Source: Candidatus Glomeribacter gigasporarum BEG34 (lineage in GTDB: Bacteria; Pseudomonadota; Gammaproteobacteria; Burkholderiales; Burkholderiaceae). Taken from it: 64,000 bases of DNA. Where the stretch lies: the NCBI RefSeq assembly GCF_000227585.1, contig NZ_CAFB01000034.1, positions 1 through 64,000 on the forward strand, written 5' to 3'. The position numbers and the translations under genes were made by a program. A model generated the notes under the pieces. It was not told the origin of the DNA. It did no database searches and saw only the letters and a list, made by a program, of their open reading frames with translations. Positions within the stretch are counted from its first letter, which is position 1; each line of letters opens with the position of its first letter. Shown here one piece after another: positions 44,916 to 55,068 of this stretch.

Positions 44916-47853
44916 TCGCAAGGGCCTGAATGTTCCTTTCCTGGGCGTTTTTCCCTGCTGCAAACATCATTCCCCGTCAAATTGATATGCTCCCAGCCCA
45001 ACGGTGACAGATATACTAGAAGGTACGCCTCAATAGACTGGCTATGCTCCCTGAGCGCCTGGATTGCCCGTTCTAGATAGACTGAGTTCCACAACGCGAT
45101 AGCTGCTGTCACCAGCGTAAGGCCGCTGGCGCGATGACGCTGGTTCTCGAAGCTACGGTCTCGCATCTCGCCCGGCCGGTGAAAGAAGACGGCTCTGGTG
45201 AGCGCATTTCTGGCTTCGCCTTTGTTCAGCCGCGCGTTGACGCGGCGGTGCAGCTCGACGTTGTGCAGCCAATCGAAGGTCAACACACTACGCTCGACCC
45301 TGCCCAGTTCTCTAAGGGCTACCGCCCGTCCGTTTTGTCTGGGAGAGCTGCTGAGCTTGCGCAGCATCAGAGAAGCCGTCCCAGTCCCCTGACGAATGGA
45401 TGCCGCCAGCCGAAGAATCTCGTTCCAGTGGCTTCGGATATGCTTGGTATTGATCGAACCACCCACCAAAGCAGCCACATCAGGGAAATCCGCCGGTTTA
45501 CCCGGCACGTACCACCGTTTATCGGCGAGATCACGGATACGGGGCGCAAACCGGAAGCCTAAGAGATGCATCAGGCCAAACACATGATCGGTAAAGCCCG
45601 CGGTATCCGTGTCATGCGCTTTAATTCGCAAGTCTGATTCGTGATACAGCCACCCATCCAATACATAGGTCGCATCTCGAACGCCGACATTGATCACCTT
45701 GGTATGAAACGGCGTATCCTGATCGGAGACATGCGTGTAGAATTGGATGCCGGGTTCACTGCCCTATTTGGGGTGGATATTGCCGCCCCGTTCCGCGTGC
45801 CCGCCCACTCTGAAGCGCTGGCCGTCTGAGGAAGCGGTCGACCCATCGCCCCAGTCTCCTGCAAAAGGATGTCGAAACTGCGCATTCACCAGTGCTGCCA
45901 AAGCTGCCGAATAGGTTTCATCTCGAACATGCCATGCTTGTAGCCAGGCCCGCTTGGCATAGGGGGTTCCAGAGCAGGATTCGGCCATCTTGCTTAAACC
46001 CAGGTGGATGGCATCTGCCAGAAGGGGGGTGAGCAGCAGGGATTTGTGCTTGGCCAAATCGCCTGTTTTTAGGGGCGTGAAGGGGCGGGTGAAGTCTGTC
46101 CATTTGTCTACTTCCACCCGCCATTCAGTGATTTTGATAGGCGGCAGCAGGCTGTAGGCTTGCTGGATCAACACATCAGCTGCGTCAGGTACGCTGTTGT
46201 TCAGCGGCGTGATTTTCAGACCGGATGGGGTCATGACGGCCTCTGGCAATGCCTCTGCCTTTGCCAGGCGACGGACGATGTTCAGTTGTTGCGTCAGTTT
46301 GGAGAGGCGTTCGTGAAGATAGGCATCGCAGTCTGTCTCAATGGCTAAATGATGAGATAGACTGCGCGCAGAGAATGGATCCGTCGGTCATAGATCATCC
46401 CCGAAATCCTTGAACTGGCGAGAGCCTTGCACCCAAAGATCACCTGAACGCAGTGCATTTTTCAGTGCGGACAGTGTGCACAGTTCGTAAAAGCGCCGAT
46501 CCACACCCTCTGCCTTGAAGACCAGGCTTTCCCAGCGTTTTCGCACAAAGCGGGTGGGCACGTCTTGTGGTACTTTTCGGGCATTCTCCGCGTTGAGTGT
46601 TTTGAGCGTCTCTACAGCAGACAACACATCCTGTGCTGCAGGCGCGACTTTCATCTGCAGGGCATCCAGAAGCGCGGGGGCATATCGACGGACCTGCGCA
46701 TCGCCGTCTCCAATGCGATGCAGGTCGTCAAACTCCCTTGGGGTGAGGTCTTGTGTTGCTGTCACGATTTTTGCAAACGTTTCCCATGAAATGAGCGCTT
46801 CAATCGCTGAAAAGGCGTCTGTACCCTCTGTCCTGGCGGCCAGCAGGACCGTGCCGATTTTCCCGTATCAACGCATCTTTTCGTGGATTGTCTTGCCGGA
46901 TTCCTGGAACTGCTGCGCGTGACTGTGTTTAGCCCAATTGAAAAGACGGCCCATGATGCGGTCATGCAGGTCAATGATCTCTCGATGATTGTCGATTGAA
47001 CTTCCAGCACGACAGCAACCCGCGTGGCGTGCCGACGTGTACTTTCCAGATCACGCAAATGTTGGGCAGTCATTTGAGCGCCTTCACGAGCGCGCTTTAA
47101 AAGCCGATTCTGATGTATCCGGTGCTCAAGACCCTCTGGCAATCTCAGCGCTTCCAGCGTTTTAAGCCCATCCAGATGTGCTCACAGGTGCTGGGCATTC
47201 GGCGCATTGGGCGACTGACGTAGCCAGGCTCATAGGCTGATTTTGCTGTGTTCATGTAGGTTGAGCAGATGCTCTAGCTTCTGCCGATGAGCCTGGGTCA
47301 AACCTGCTGTGAGCGCGGAATAAAGGGGTCGATTGCCGCGTGTCATGGCTTCTGCGCAAATCCTATCGATCATTAGGATCGATGGCAGCAGGATTCAACG
47401 GCTGCGGAGTGCCTCAATCAGCGCCTTGGCTAGCATGATGCCTTTATCGGTCTGCTGTGCCAGTGGTGCCAACGCCTGCACAGAAGATTTGTGACATCGC
47501 ACTGTAAAGGGCCTCAAGCCAAACACAGACTGCAGTTCAACCAGATGTGCTCGGCGCGTCTCTGCCCGTTGCCCGTACTCAGCCCAAATGTCTAACGGTC
47601 ATTTAAGCTGGGCTGCCACGAAGCTCAGCACCGGAGAAAAAGGGGGCTCTTCTATCTCCAACATCCTGCCTGGGGAGCGCATGTCACACAGCTGGACTGC
47701 AAATCCCAGCTGAGTGGCAGCCTTGCGACGCTGGCGAATGATGGACAGATCAGACTCGCTGAACGTGTCATGCCGAATCAGGGCATCCTGATGTTCAGGC
47801 AGCGCTCACAGACTCTCGCGTTCCGCTGCAGACAGCACCCAACGACGCGGCAT
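44897..47853 (-). pseudogene. Tn3-family transposase TnpA, several stops and frameshifts
   Basis: Reading starts at 47853 (MPRRWVLSAAERESL) and shows the DUF4158 N-terminus (FSESDLSIIRQRRKAA) and the DDE_Tnp_Tn3 domain ([20 protein letters not shown] and [16 protein letters not shown]). In-frame stops interrupt the first third (after RESL, after AAQLK, after ALRSR, and others). Frame changes occur near 46860, 46390, 45760 and 44925. The pieces 46388-46765, 45764-46249 and 44897-45697 stay open but cannot give one protein. The usual family length is about 970-1000 residues. Confidence 0.9.
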
Positions 47854-48006
47854 GGCTGCTTGTCAACCTTTGTTTCTGATAGTCTACCGTACCCTGCCGC
47901 TGTGCCTCATAAAATCCTGACTTTTGTATTCTTGAACATCACTCTTGAAAGTCTTTTCTCAATTCTGTCACCTTTCCACGGGTTTCAAGAATCTTTTGGC
48001 AGTCTC
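47854..48006. promoter_or_regulatory. Probable res region between divergent tnpA and tnpR
   Basis: The 150-base gap between the transposase and resolvase starts is where Tn3-family elements carry promoters and resolvase-binding sites. I do not see unambiguous dyad subsites, so this is by position only. Confidence 0.35.
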
Positions 48007-48560
48007 ATGCTGATTGGGTACGCGCGCGTTTCTACGCAAGACCAAAATCTTACGCTTCAGAAGGATGCCTTACGCAGGCGGGCTGCCAGAAAATCTTTAA
48101 AGACAAGGCGAGCGCAGGGCATACAGCGCGTCCCGGGTGGGCTAAAACGCTTGAGATGCTGCGCCCAAAAGATACACGGGTGGTCGTCTGGAAGCTGGAT
48201 CGCTTAGGGCGCAGTGTCAAACATCTGGTTGAACTGGTCGGGGGTTTATCCCAGCAGGGCATTCACTTCCGAAGCCTGACCGACGCCATTGACACCAGTA
48301 CCCCAGCGGGCCGGTGCTTCTTTCACGTCATGGCATCTTTGGCCGAGATGGAGCGGGAACTGCTGCTGGAACGCACTAAAGCAGGCCTAGAAGCCGCCCG
48401 TCAACAGGGGCGAAGAGGGGACGCAAGCGAAAAATGACAGACAGCACACTAAAATCTGCTCAAAAGCTGCTGGTCAACGGAGTAGCCCCACGGGAGGTGG
48501 CCCGAAATCTGGGCGTTTCTGTCCCGACGCTTTATCGTTGGGTGCCCGCTGCTTCTCTGC
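48007..48560 (+). pseudogene. Serine resolvase TnpR, two frameshifts
   Basis: It starts MLIGYARVSTQDQNLTLQKDAL with the catalytic serine. A frameshift near 48070-48085 moves the coding sense to GCQKIFKDKASAGHTARPGW. This frame continues through VVVWKLDRLGRSVKHLVELV and MASLAEMERELLLERTKAGL. A second frameshift near 48415 is needed to reach the C-terminal helix-turn-helix (REVARNLGVSVPTLYRWV). The intact family length is about 185 residues. Confidence 0.88.
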
Positions 48561-48635
48561 CTGTATCAATTACTGCAAGTCTTAACGCACTCTGGTGTCC
48601 GTTTTCTGGGGCAACCTCATTTAGACTCCTCGCGG

Positions 48636-48686
48636 CCCTTCCCTCAGGCTTAGCGTACTCTGTCGTCCGTTGCGTGACGCGACCCC
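48636..48686. repeat. Right terminal inverted repeat of the Tn3-family element
   Basis: It ends ...CGTGACGCGACCCC, the inverse of the left end. The integrase fragment begins at the next base, so this border marks the truncation point of that gene. Confidence 0.9.
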
Positions 48687-49349
48687 TACACGCAACACGA
48701 TAATGCACGAGAACTTGTGAAACTTTTGGAATTCTTTCATGAAGCGCCACTTGAAGAAATCAAGCCATTGCACATCGCGCAATATCGGGATTGGCGCGTA
48801 GAAATGACGCGCAAGCGTTTACTACAATCAAAACGGAACGTTCCGATCAATGCAGGCCACGTGCGCGCCAATAGAGAGTTGGCTTTGTTTTCGCATATCT
48901 GGAATAAAGGCAGAGAGTGGGGGTACACAGAAAAAACGAATCCGTGCGCTGGTATTAAAAAGCATCGAGAAAAAGGGAGGGATGTGTATGTTGACAAAAC
49001 GGGCACTCGATTACGGATTGAGATTACAGGCCGATTATCCTCTGTATTAACGCGAATCGCCGCTCGGAAAGCAGCACATAAGATTTATTCGCTCGCGCTG
49101 GTATGCGATGAAGAAGGAGCGCCATTAAGCCAAACTACACTGCGCTCGCGATTTGATCGAGCAAGAGAGAAAGCGGGTATTTCAAAACAGATGTTTCAGT
49201 TCAGGGATTTGCGCGCTAAAGCGGCCACTGAGAAAGAGCAGAGCGCAGGGATGGAAGAAGCCAAGAAACAGCTTGGCCATACTTCTGAAACGATGACAAA
49301 GCGGTATGTCAGAAACCGGATAGGTACTCTGGTCAAGCCAACCCAGTAA
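48687..49349 (+). pseudogene. Phage/island tyrosine integrase, 5' truncated and internally deleted
   Basis: The frame is open from the transposon border (QHDNARELVKLLEFFHEAPL), with GTG 48717 as the only possible start. The core-binding domain is followed by EKGRDVYV and then directly DKTGTRLRIEI. In related integrases about 50 residues lie between these, including the TGQR block with the first catalytic arginine. The C-terminal motifs FRDLRAKAATEK, KKQLGHTSE and the tyrosine in TKRYVRNR are present. It lies 84 bases from the 3' end of tRNA-Ser, its likely former attachment site. Confidence 0.88.
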
Positions 49350-49432
49350 GCATTTTTGCGGAATATTCCGCAAAATAGGCCATAAAAGGCTCTTAAAAAT
49401 AATCTGTTAAATTCCGCCAGAACCTAAGCCAG

Positions 49433-49523
49433 TGGCGGAAAGGGTGGGATTTGAACCCACGGTACGGGTTGACCGTACACCGGATTTCGAATCCGGCGCA
49501 TTCGACCACTCTGCCACCTTTCC
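49433..49523 (-). tRNA. tRNA-Ser (anticodon CGA)
   Basis: This is a 91-nt class II tRNA with acceptor stem GGAAAGG/CCTTTCC, discriminator G and an encoded CCA. The anticodon stem CCGGA/TCCGG holds the loop TTCGAAA, giving anticodon CGA. A long variable arm (GTACGG...CCGTAC) follows. The 3' end faces the truncated integrase, as expected for an integration target. Confidence 0.95.
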
Positions 49524-49585
49524 TATTGCTTGATCTCTATTGCCAGATGCCAGCGCGCGCCGATTTTAAGGTTCTGGGGACAAAT

Positions 49586-50725
49586 CTACAACTGGCCGTA
49601 ACTATGCAGGCCGGATAAGAACATATTCACGCCCAGAAAAGCGAACAGCGTTACCAGTAAACCGGCGAGCGCCCACCAGGCGGCCAGCGCGCCGCGCAAC
49701 CCTTTGATCAGCCGCATATGCAGCCAGGCGGCGTAATTCAGCCAGACGATCAACGCCCAGCTTTCTTTTGGGTCCCAGCTCCAGTATCCGCCCCATGCGT
49801 CCGCGGCCCATAATGCGCCAAGAATCGTGGCAAGCGTGAAAAAGCTAAAACCGGCGGCAATGGCTTTGTACATCAGATCGTCCAGCACATCCAGCGCGGG
49901 CAGGCGGGATGTCCATAATCCGCGCTGCGCGAGCAGACGGGCCGCCGCCGCCATCGCCGCCAAGGCAAAGCCCGCGTAGCCGATAAAATTTGCCGGCACA
50001 TGAATTTTCATCCACCAGCTTTGCAGCGCGGGAACAAGCGGTTGAATCAAATGTGCATCGCGCGTTGCCGAGTACCAAATGAGAAATCCAACCGCTGCGC
50101 TGATCAGAAGCAGCGCGAACGCGCCGAGCGCATGCGTCTGGTAATGCGCTTCATAATATAAATAAAACAGCGCCGTGATCAGGCAAAACAAGATGAACAC
50201 TTCATACAGATTTGAAATCGGAATATGGCCGACGTCCGCGCCGATCAAATAAGACTCGTACCAGCGCGCCATCATGCCGGTTGCGCCCATCAGCACCGCG
50301 CTCCAGCACAGACGCATGCCAAGATTGAATCCAAGCGGCGCGCGCGCACATACGCCAATCCAGTAGAAAATGGTGGAGAACGCAAATAATGCGCTCATCC
50401 ACAAAATTGCTGACTGGCTCGACAGTGCATATTTGAGGAGAAAGACCTGTTCAGCGCGCGCCAGATCGCCGCGGTAAAGCGTAATCGCTAGCAGGGACAG
50501 CATCGCCACTGCGCTGATCAGCGCTCGTACGGGTTTCCAGCGCATGCCAAGCGCGCCGAGCGCGAACGCTGCGCCGATCAAAATGAGCCGCTCATAGCCA
50601 TCCATCGCGGCGTGGTAGCGCGTAAGCAGGAAGAGCGCACCCGCAGCCAACGCGAAGGCATACACGCCATCAAAAGGCGTGAATCGGCTGAATCGGGCGC
50701 GCATTAGGGCAATCACGGTTTTCAT
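49586..50725 (-). CDS. ccsA: Cytochrome c biogenesis protein CcsA (system II)
   Basis: The 379-residue membrane protein has the haem-handling tryptophan-rich motif WGGYWSWDPKESWALIVWL near residue 313 and conserved histidines in membrane segments. With ResB/CcsB it exports haem and attaches it to apocytochromes c. Its ATG overlaps the resB stop. Confidence 0.94.
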   Translation of the reverse strand: MKTVIALMRARFSRFTPFDGVYAFALAAGALFLLTRYHAAMDGYERLILIGAAFALGALGMRWKPVRALISAVAMLSLLAITLYRGDLARAEQVFLLKYALSSQSAILWMSALFAFSTIFYWIGVCARAPLGFNLGMRLCWSAVLMGATGMMARWYESYLIGADVGHIPISNLYEVFILFCLITALFYLYYEAHYQTHALGAFALLLISAAVGFLIWYSATRDAHLIQPLVPALQSWWMKIHVPANFIGYAGFALAAMAAAARLLAQRGLWTSRLPALDVLDDLMYKAIAAGFSFFTLATILGALWAADAWGGYWSWDPKESWALIVWLNYAAWLHMRLIKGLRGALAAWWALAGLLVTLFAFLGVNMFLSGLHSYGQL

Positions 50726-52818
50726 CGATCTGCTTCGGACGCATTCAGGGCCGCGCGGACGTTGTCGCGCAGATGATTGAATTCGTTTTCAAAGTCAACG
50801 GTGCGGCGCGCCGTTGACATCGCCATCAGTACATTGACTTGAGCGTCATCGTCTTTCAACCAGAACCAGAGACGCCGTTCACGGATAAAAAACATTGAGA
50901 ATACGCCCAGCACCAGCAACGCGCAGCCTAAATACACCCACTTTTTGCCAGGCGCGCGCGTGAGCTGAAACACCGATGCTTTGACTTCATTAAAGGTATT
51001 CAGTTGCAGCAATACCGGCGCGCGGTAAAAAAAGTGGTCAGACAATGCATTCATGGCGGATTGTACAAAACGGCGGTTCGCCTCTGTCTCCTTGAGCGCC
51101 GGCTCGCCGGCTCGCGCGCGAGAGACTTGCCACAGTTCCCATACCGCGCCTTCCAGCACGCGCAGCAATAATTGCGCGGCCCGATTTTGCTCTGGCTTTG
51201 GCACCGAAGACTCAATAAAGTCCGCCACTGCGGCAAAACCGCCGATAGCGCGCGCGCGGCGCGGCTGTATTTCGGACTGACCCGCAAAAAGCGCCAGCAC
51301 GCGCGCGGCGCTCTGCTCGGCGCGCGCACGCAGCCGCGGCTCAGGCGATTGCAGCGCGGCGGCGAATTTCCGCGCCGCGGCTGCGTGCAACGCGGGATTC
51401 GCCAGCGCGGCGCGCAATTGCATCCATTGTCGCAACGTCCCTTCAGCGTCCGCCGGAATGCGCAGATAGCGGAACGGCTCATTGGGATTTTCGCGCAGTC
51501 CGGCCAGAAAAACGCGCTCGCCGTCGATGTCAACCGGCAGCATATAGGTATTGAATTCGCGCGCGCCGCCGCTTTGATCGCGCAATATATATTGCAACGA
51601 AGGGCCGATATTGCGCAACTGAACCGGTTTCGATGCCTTCGCGCCTGAGCCAAGCCGCTCGTCGAATACTTCACGCAAGCCGCGCTTTTTTGCAAGGCCG
51701 CGCGCATCTGTTTGACCGGCGCCGTCCGCGATATTTTCGACGTTGATCGCGCGCAGGCCCGTCCATTCAACTGTTTCGCCCTTCTGCGCGCCAGCGATCT
51801 GCGCGGATTCGCCAACCGTTCCGCTGAGTTTAAAGGCGGATGTGCGCGCGCCCCTCATTGGATACGCGCTTAAATGCACCGTTGAGCCGCCGTCTTCAAA
51901 GCTCGATTGATAAATCGCAATTCCGCGGTAAATAAAGGGTTTGTTCACTTCGACGCGGGCGGGGATGCGCGCGCCATTGGCATGATCGATCACCACAATA
52001 TCGCTGGCGAACCGCTTCGGCATTCCGGTCGAGTAATACTCGACGATAAACTGATTCAGTTGAATGGAAAAAGGCAAGTCTTGAATCAGAACGCCATTGC
52101 CGCGATTCAGAACCGCGGTCGATACATATCGCCCTTCCGGCACCCACGCTTGTGCGCGAAAACTCGGATTGGCCGCCGGCAAGCGGTGTTCGGGCGGCAC
52201 TTCGGCAATCGTCATATTGCCGTGCAGCGGACTTTTGTTGAACCACCACATCTGTAGCGTCACCGGCAGCGAACCGTCGAGCAATCCGCCCGTGCAGATC
52301 ACAATAATCCCCAGATGTGTCCAGAGATAGCCGAGCCGGTTCAGTGCGCCGCGCTTTGCGGTCATCAGCGTTGCGCCCGCTTTTTCCTGTTGACGCTGGC
52401 GATAGCCCTGCGCCTCGACCAACCGGGACAGCCGCGCGGCCATTTCGGTGCGCGAACCCGCAGCATGAAAAGAGGCTTGATGGCCAAAGGCGCGCAAACT
52501 CTGTTCCTGGACTCGATCTTTCCAGCTGCGCAGATCGGCCACGATTTTAGGGCCATGATTCGCGAGACATACCGACAGCGAAATTACCAGAAAAAGCAGA
52601 ATCGCGGTGAACCAGGCCGAGCCGTAGACGTGAACCAGGCCGAGCGCGTCAAAAATTTCAGCCCAGAACGGGCCGAACTGGTTGACGTAGTTTGCATAGG
52701 GCGCTTGTTGCGTGAGCACCGTGCCAATGACGCTCGCAATGGCCAGCACCACCAGCAGGCCGATGGCGATGCGCATCGAACCTAAAATGTGAAGAATGGA
52801 ACGGCAACGTTGGCGCAC
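50722..52818 (-). CDS. resB: Cytochrome c biogenesis protein ResB (CcsB-like)
   Basis: The protein has about 698 residues from GTG 52818, which lies 11 bases after the ctaC stop. The frame is open up to ATG 52890, inside ctaC. Membrane segments begin SMRIAIGLLVVLAIASVIG and the ResB block YVNQFGPFWAEIFDALGL follows. A large periplasmic region and a final membrane segment with FFIRERRLWFWLKD complete it. It partners CcsA in system II cytochrome c assembly, needed for the c-type domain of CtaC. Confidence 0.9.
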   Translation of the reverse strand: MRQRCRSILHILGSMRIAIGLLVVLAIASVIGTVLTQQAPYANYVNQFGPFWAEIFDALGLVHVYGSAWFTAILLFLVISLSVCLANHGPKIVADLRSWKDRVQEQSLRAFGHQASFHAAGSRTEMAARLSRLVEAQGYRQRQQEKAGATLMTAKRGALNRLGYLWTHLGIIVICTGGLLDGSLPVTLQMWWFNKSPLHGNMTIAEVPPEHRLPAANPSFRAQAWVPEGRYVSTAVLNRGNGVLIQDLPFSIQLNQFIVEYYSTGMPKRFASDIVVIDHANGARIPARVEVNKPFIYRGIAIYQSSFEDGGSTVHLSAYPMRGARTSAFKLSGTVGESAQIAGAQKGETVEWTGLRAINVENIADGAGQTDARGLAKKRGLREVFDERLGSGAKASKPVQLRNIGPSLQYILRDQSGGAREFNTYMLPVDIDGERVFLAGLRENPNEPFRYLRIPADAEGTLRQWMQLRAALANPALHAAAARKFAAALQSPEPRLRARAEQSAARVLALFAGQSEIQPRRARAIGGFAAVADFIESSVPKPEQNRAAQLLLRVLEGAVWELWQVSRARAGEPALKETEANRRFVQSAMNALSDHFFYRAPVLLQLNTFNEVKASVFQLTRAPGKKWVYLGCALLVLGVFSMFFIRERRLWFWLKDDDAQVNVLMAMSTARRTVDFENEFNHLRDNVRAALNASEADR

Positions 52819-52828
52819 GGCGAATACG

Positions 52829-53986
52829 CTAACGCAATGCAGACACTTGTGCAGGTTGCACAATCTCTCCCGTCTGATTATTCCAGGCATTGCGCTGATA
52901 GGTGGTTACAGCGGCGATTTCTAGATCGTTCAGCGTATGCGCCCACGGCGGCATTTGCCCTTTGCCTTGAAGCACCAGTTTTAAATGCGCATCCAGCGGC
53001 CCGCTCGCCACCGCCCCGCCGTCAATCGCTGGAAATGGTCCGATGCCTTTGCCATTGTCCTGATGACACACTGCACAGTGCATTGCGTACACTTGCCTGC
53101 CGCGCGCCTTGAGTTCATCCATCGTCAAGACTTCTTTCACTGCTAGATGAACTGCTATTTGACCTTTTTGCGCGCGTTCCACCCACTGCGCATAGTCCGC
53201 CCCGGAGAGCACTTTCACCACGACCGGCATATACGCATGGTCTTTTCCGCATAATTCTGTACAAAAACCCCGGTACGTACCGACCTTATCCGCTTTGAAC
53301 CACGTGTCCCGCATCACGCCCGGTATTGCATCTTGCTTGACGCCGAATGCCGGCACATACCATGAATGAACCACATCGCTTGACGTGGTCAGAATGCGGA
53401 TTTTTTTATGCGCCGGCACCACCAGCGGATGATCCACTTCCTGTAAATATGTCTCGGAGATCGGGCTTCGGCCATTGACTTCATCGCGCGGCGTTGTCAA
53501 CGTCGATAAAAACTGTACGCCCGTGCCCGGCCCCTGAAGATATTCATAGCCCCACTTCCACTGATAGCCGGTGACTTTTACCGTCAAATCCGGATTTGTT
53601 GTATCTTTCATCCGCATCACCGTTTGCGTCGCGGGCAAGGCCATCAGCACAATGATCAATAACGGCGCCGCCGTCCAGAGGATTTCAACCGCCATATTTT
53701 CATGGAAATGCGCGGGCGCGCGTCCTTTAGATTTGCGGTGCGCAAAAATCGAATAAAACATCACGCCGAACACGCCGACGAAAATCACGCCGCAGATTGC
53801 CAGCATCAGGGTGTGCAAGCTGTATAAGGTTTGAGCGATTTCTGTGACCGGCGTCTGGAAATTCATCCCGTTCACCGGGGGCAAACCCTCTTTATCTTCG
53901 AGCGCCCAGACTGCGTTTGCCCACGCGCCGCCGGCCAGAGCCAAACCATTTTTCAGGATATTCCGTGTTTGAGCGATGATCTTCAT
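52829..53986 (-). CDS. ctaC: Cytochrome c oxidase subunit II with fused cytochrome c domain
   Basis: The protein has 385 residues from ATG 53986. It has a signal peptide, two membrane helices and a cupredoxin domain with all CuA ligands: His207 (VVHSWY), Cys242, Cys246, His250 and Met253 in CTELCGKDHAYM. A C-terminal cytochrome c domain has CAVCH (304-308) and a distal methionine in KGQMPPW. The genes ctaD, ctaG and ctaE that follow in Burkholderia are not here; resB-ccsA follow instead. Confidence 0.96.
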   Translation of the reverse strand: MKIIAQTRNILKNGLALAGGAWANAVWALEDKEGLPPVNGMNFQTPVTEIAQTLYSLHTLMLAICGVIFVGVFGVMFYSIFAHRKSKGRAPAHFHENMAVEILWTAAPLLIIVLMALPATQTVMRMKDTTNPDLTVKVTGYQWKWGYEYLQGPGTGVQFLSTLTTPRDEVNGRSPISETYLQEVDHPLVVPAHKKIRILTTSSDVVHSWYVPAFGVKQDAIPGVMRDTWFKADKVGTYRGFCTELCGKDHAYMPVVVKVLSGADYAQWVERAQKGQIAVHLAVKEVLTMDELKARGRQVYAMHCAVCHQDNGKGIGPFPAIDGGAVASGPLDAHLKLVLQGKGQMPPWAHTLNDLEIAAVTTYQRNAWNNQTGEIVQPAQVSALR

Positions 53987-53990
53987 AATT

Positions 53991-54974
53991 TCATCGAATG
54001 ATGTGATGGCTGCTTTTTGAGCGCCCAAGAATATTTTCAAGTTTTACAACCCCATATCCTTCCGGCGATGAGGTGGATGTCCGCGCGCGCTCTTTCCAGG
54101 CGTGGCCGTAGACCACTTCAAAAGTCAGTTCGATCTGGCCGCCGCAGGCAGCGCGCTGCGCCTCCAGCGCTGCGGTCAGCGCGGCGTACCGGCGTCGGCC
54201 CGTCAGTCCATCCAGCGAACGGTTGCAAGGATACGCGCCCCAGCGGCGCACATCGTTGAGCAATGCGGCAGGCGAACGGTAAGTCAATGTCAGCATTTCC
54301 ATATCCATCACCGGCGTTTCAAAGCCGCTGCGCGCCAGTATATCGCCCAGATCGTGCATATCGATAAAAGGAATCACGCGCAGCAGCGCATGCGCGGCGT
54401 CCGCGGCGCACCATGCGGCGCGCAATTCGCGCAACGAATCCGGCCCCAGCGTGCTGAACATCAGCAAACCGCCTTTTCTCAATACCCGTTGCCATTCAGT
54501 CAACACTTCATCCGGTCGCGCATGCCAATGCAGCGCAAGATTGGACCATAGAAGATCGAATGTATCCGCCGCGAACGGCAGCATTGCAAAGTCCGCCTGC
54601 ACGACCGGCCAACGGCGCGCGCGCACGCTTCTGGCAAACAGACTGAACCAGTGGCGCCGCGCAGGCGGCGCATCCGAGGCTCCGCAGTGCGCCCGCGCGC
54701 CCATACAGTATGAAAGATCAACTCCGGTGACAGCGGCCTGTGCAAAACGCGCCGCCAGAAGCGGCAAGTCCGCGCCGGGGCCGCAACCCGCATCGAGCGC
54801 GCGCGCGGGCGCGAGCTTGATATAGTCCAGACGTTCATGCATCCGGCGGGCGATTTCGCGCGGCAGAAAAGCGACTTCGCCAAAGCGCGCCGCGCGGCGG
54901 TCAAAAATCCGGCGTATCCGTGCGCGCGCAGCGCGTGCATCGTCACGCGCATGCGGTGTCAAAACGTCTGGCAT
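53991..54974 (-). CDS. BioC-like SAM methyltransferase
   Basis: The protein has 327 residues from ATG 54974. IRRIFDRRAARFGEVAFLPR opens the BioC pattern, LDAGCGPGADLPLLAARF binds SAM, and WSNLALHWHARPDEVLTEW is typical. BioC methylates malonyl-ACP to start biotin synthesis. This Burkholderia paralogue next to comF is usually annotated only as methyltransferase, so biotin synthesis is possible but not shown. Confidence 0.85.
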   Translation of the reverse strand: MPDVLTPHARDDARAARARIRRIFDRRAARFGEVAFLPREIARRMHERLDYIKLAPARALDAGCGPGADLPLLAARFAQAAVTGVDLSYCMGARAHCGASDAPPARRHWFSLFARSVRARRWPVVQADFAMLPFAADTFDLLWSNLALHWHARPDEVLTEWQRVLRKGGLLMFSTLGPDSLRELRAAWCAADAAHALLRVIPFIDMHDLGDILARSGFETPVMDMEMLTLTYRSPAALLNDVRRWGAYPCNRSLDGLTGRRRYAALTAALEAQRAACGGQIELTFEVVYGHAWKERARTSTSSPEGYGVVKLENILGRSKSSHHIIR

Positions 54975-55068
54975 ACGGCTCTGGCATATGGCCAATATTG
55001 AGTCTGTTTTCAGAGAAAATAGCCTATATTGCTGGATGCCTTTCTCTTAAGCGACTGGATAGGGTGTG

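Larger units (their letters stand above)
44865..48686. mobile_element. Decayed Tn3-family transposon (3.8 kb)
   Basis: The ends start with GGGGTCGCGTCACG and are inverted repeats of about 50 bp (44865-44915 and 48636-48686) with only a few mismatches. Between them lie a Tn3-type transposase and a serine resolvase, divergently arranged as usual for the family. No matching 5-bp target duplication is seen (AAAAA left, TACAC right), so a deletion has probably joined one end to new flanking DNA. Confidence 0.9.

Noticed and set aside
44537-45697. Continuous 386-residue minus-strand ORF read as a single gene
   Set aside because: Only its first ~250 residues are Tn3 transposase. The rest runs through the transposon end and antisense to comEA after a frameshift, so it is not a fusion protein.
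51051-51815. 254-residue minus-strand ORF overlapping resB in another frame
   Set aside because: Its composition (Arg, Cys, Ala) is typical of a shadow frame, and resB homology runs through in the proper frame.
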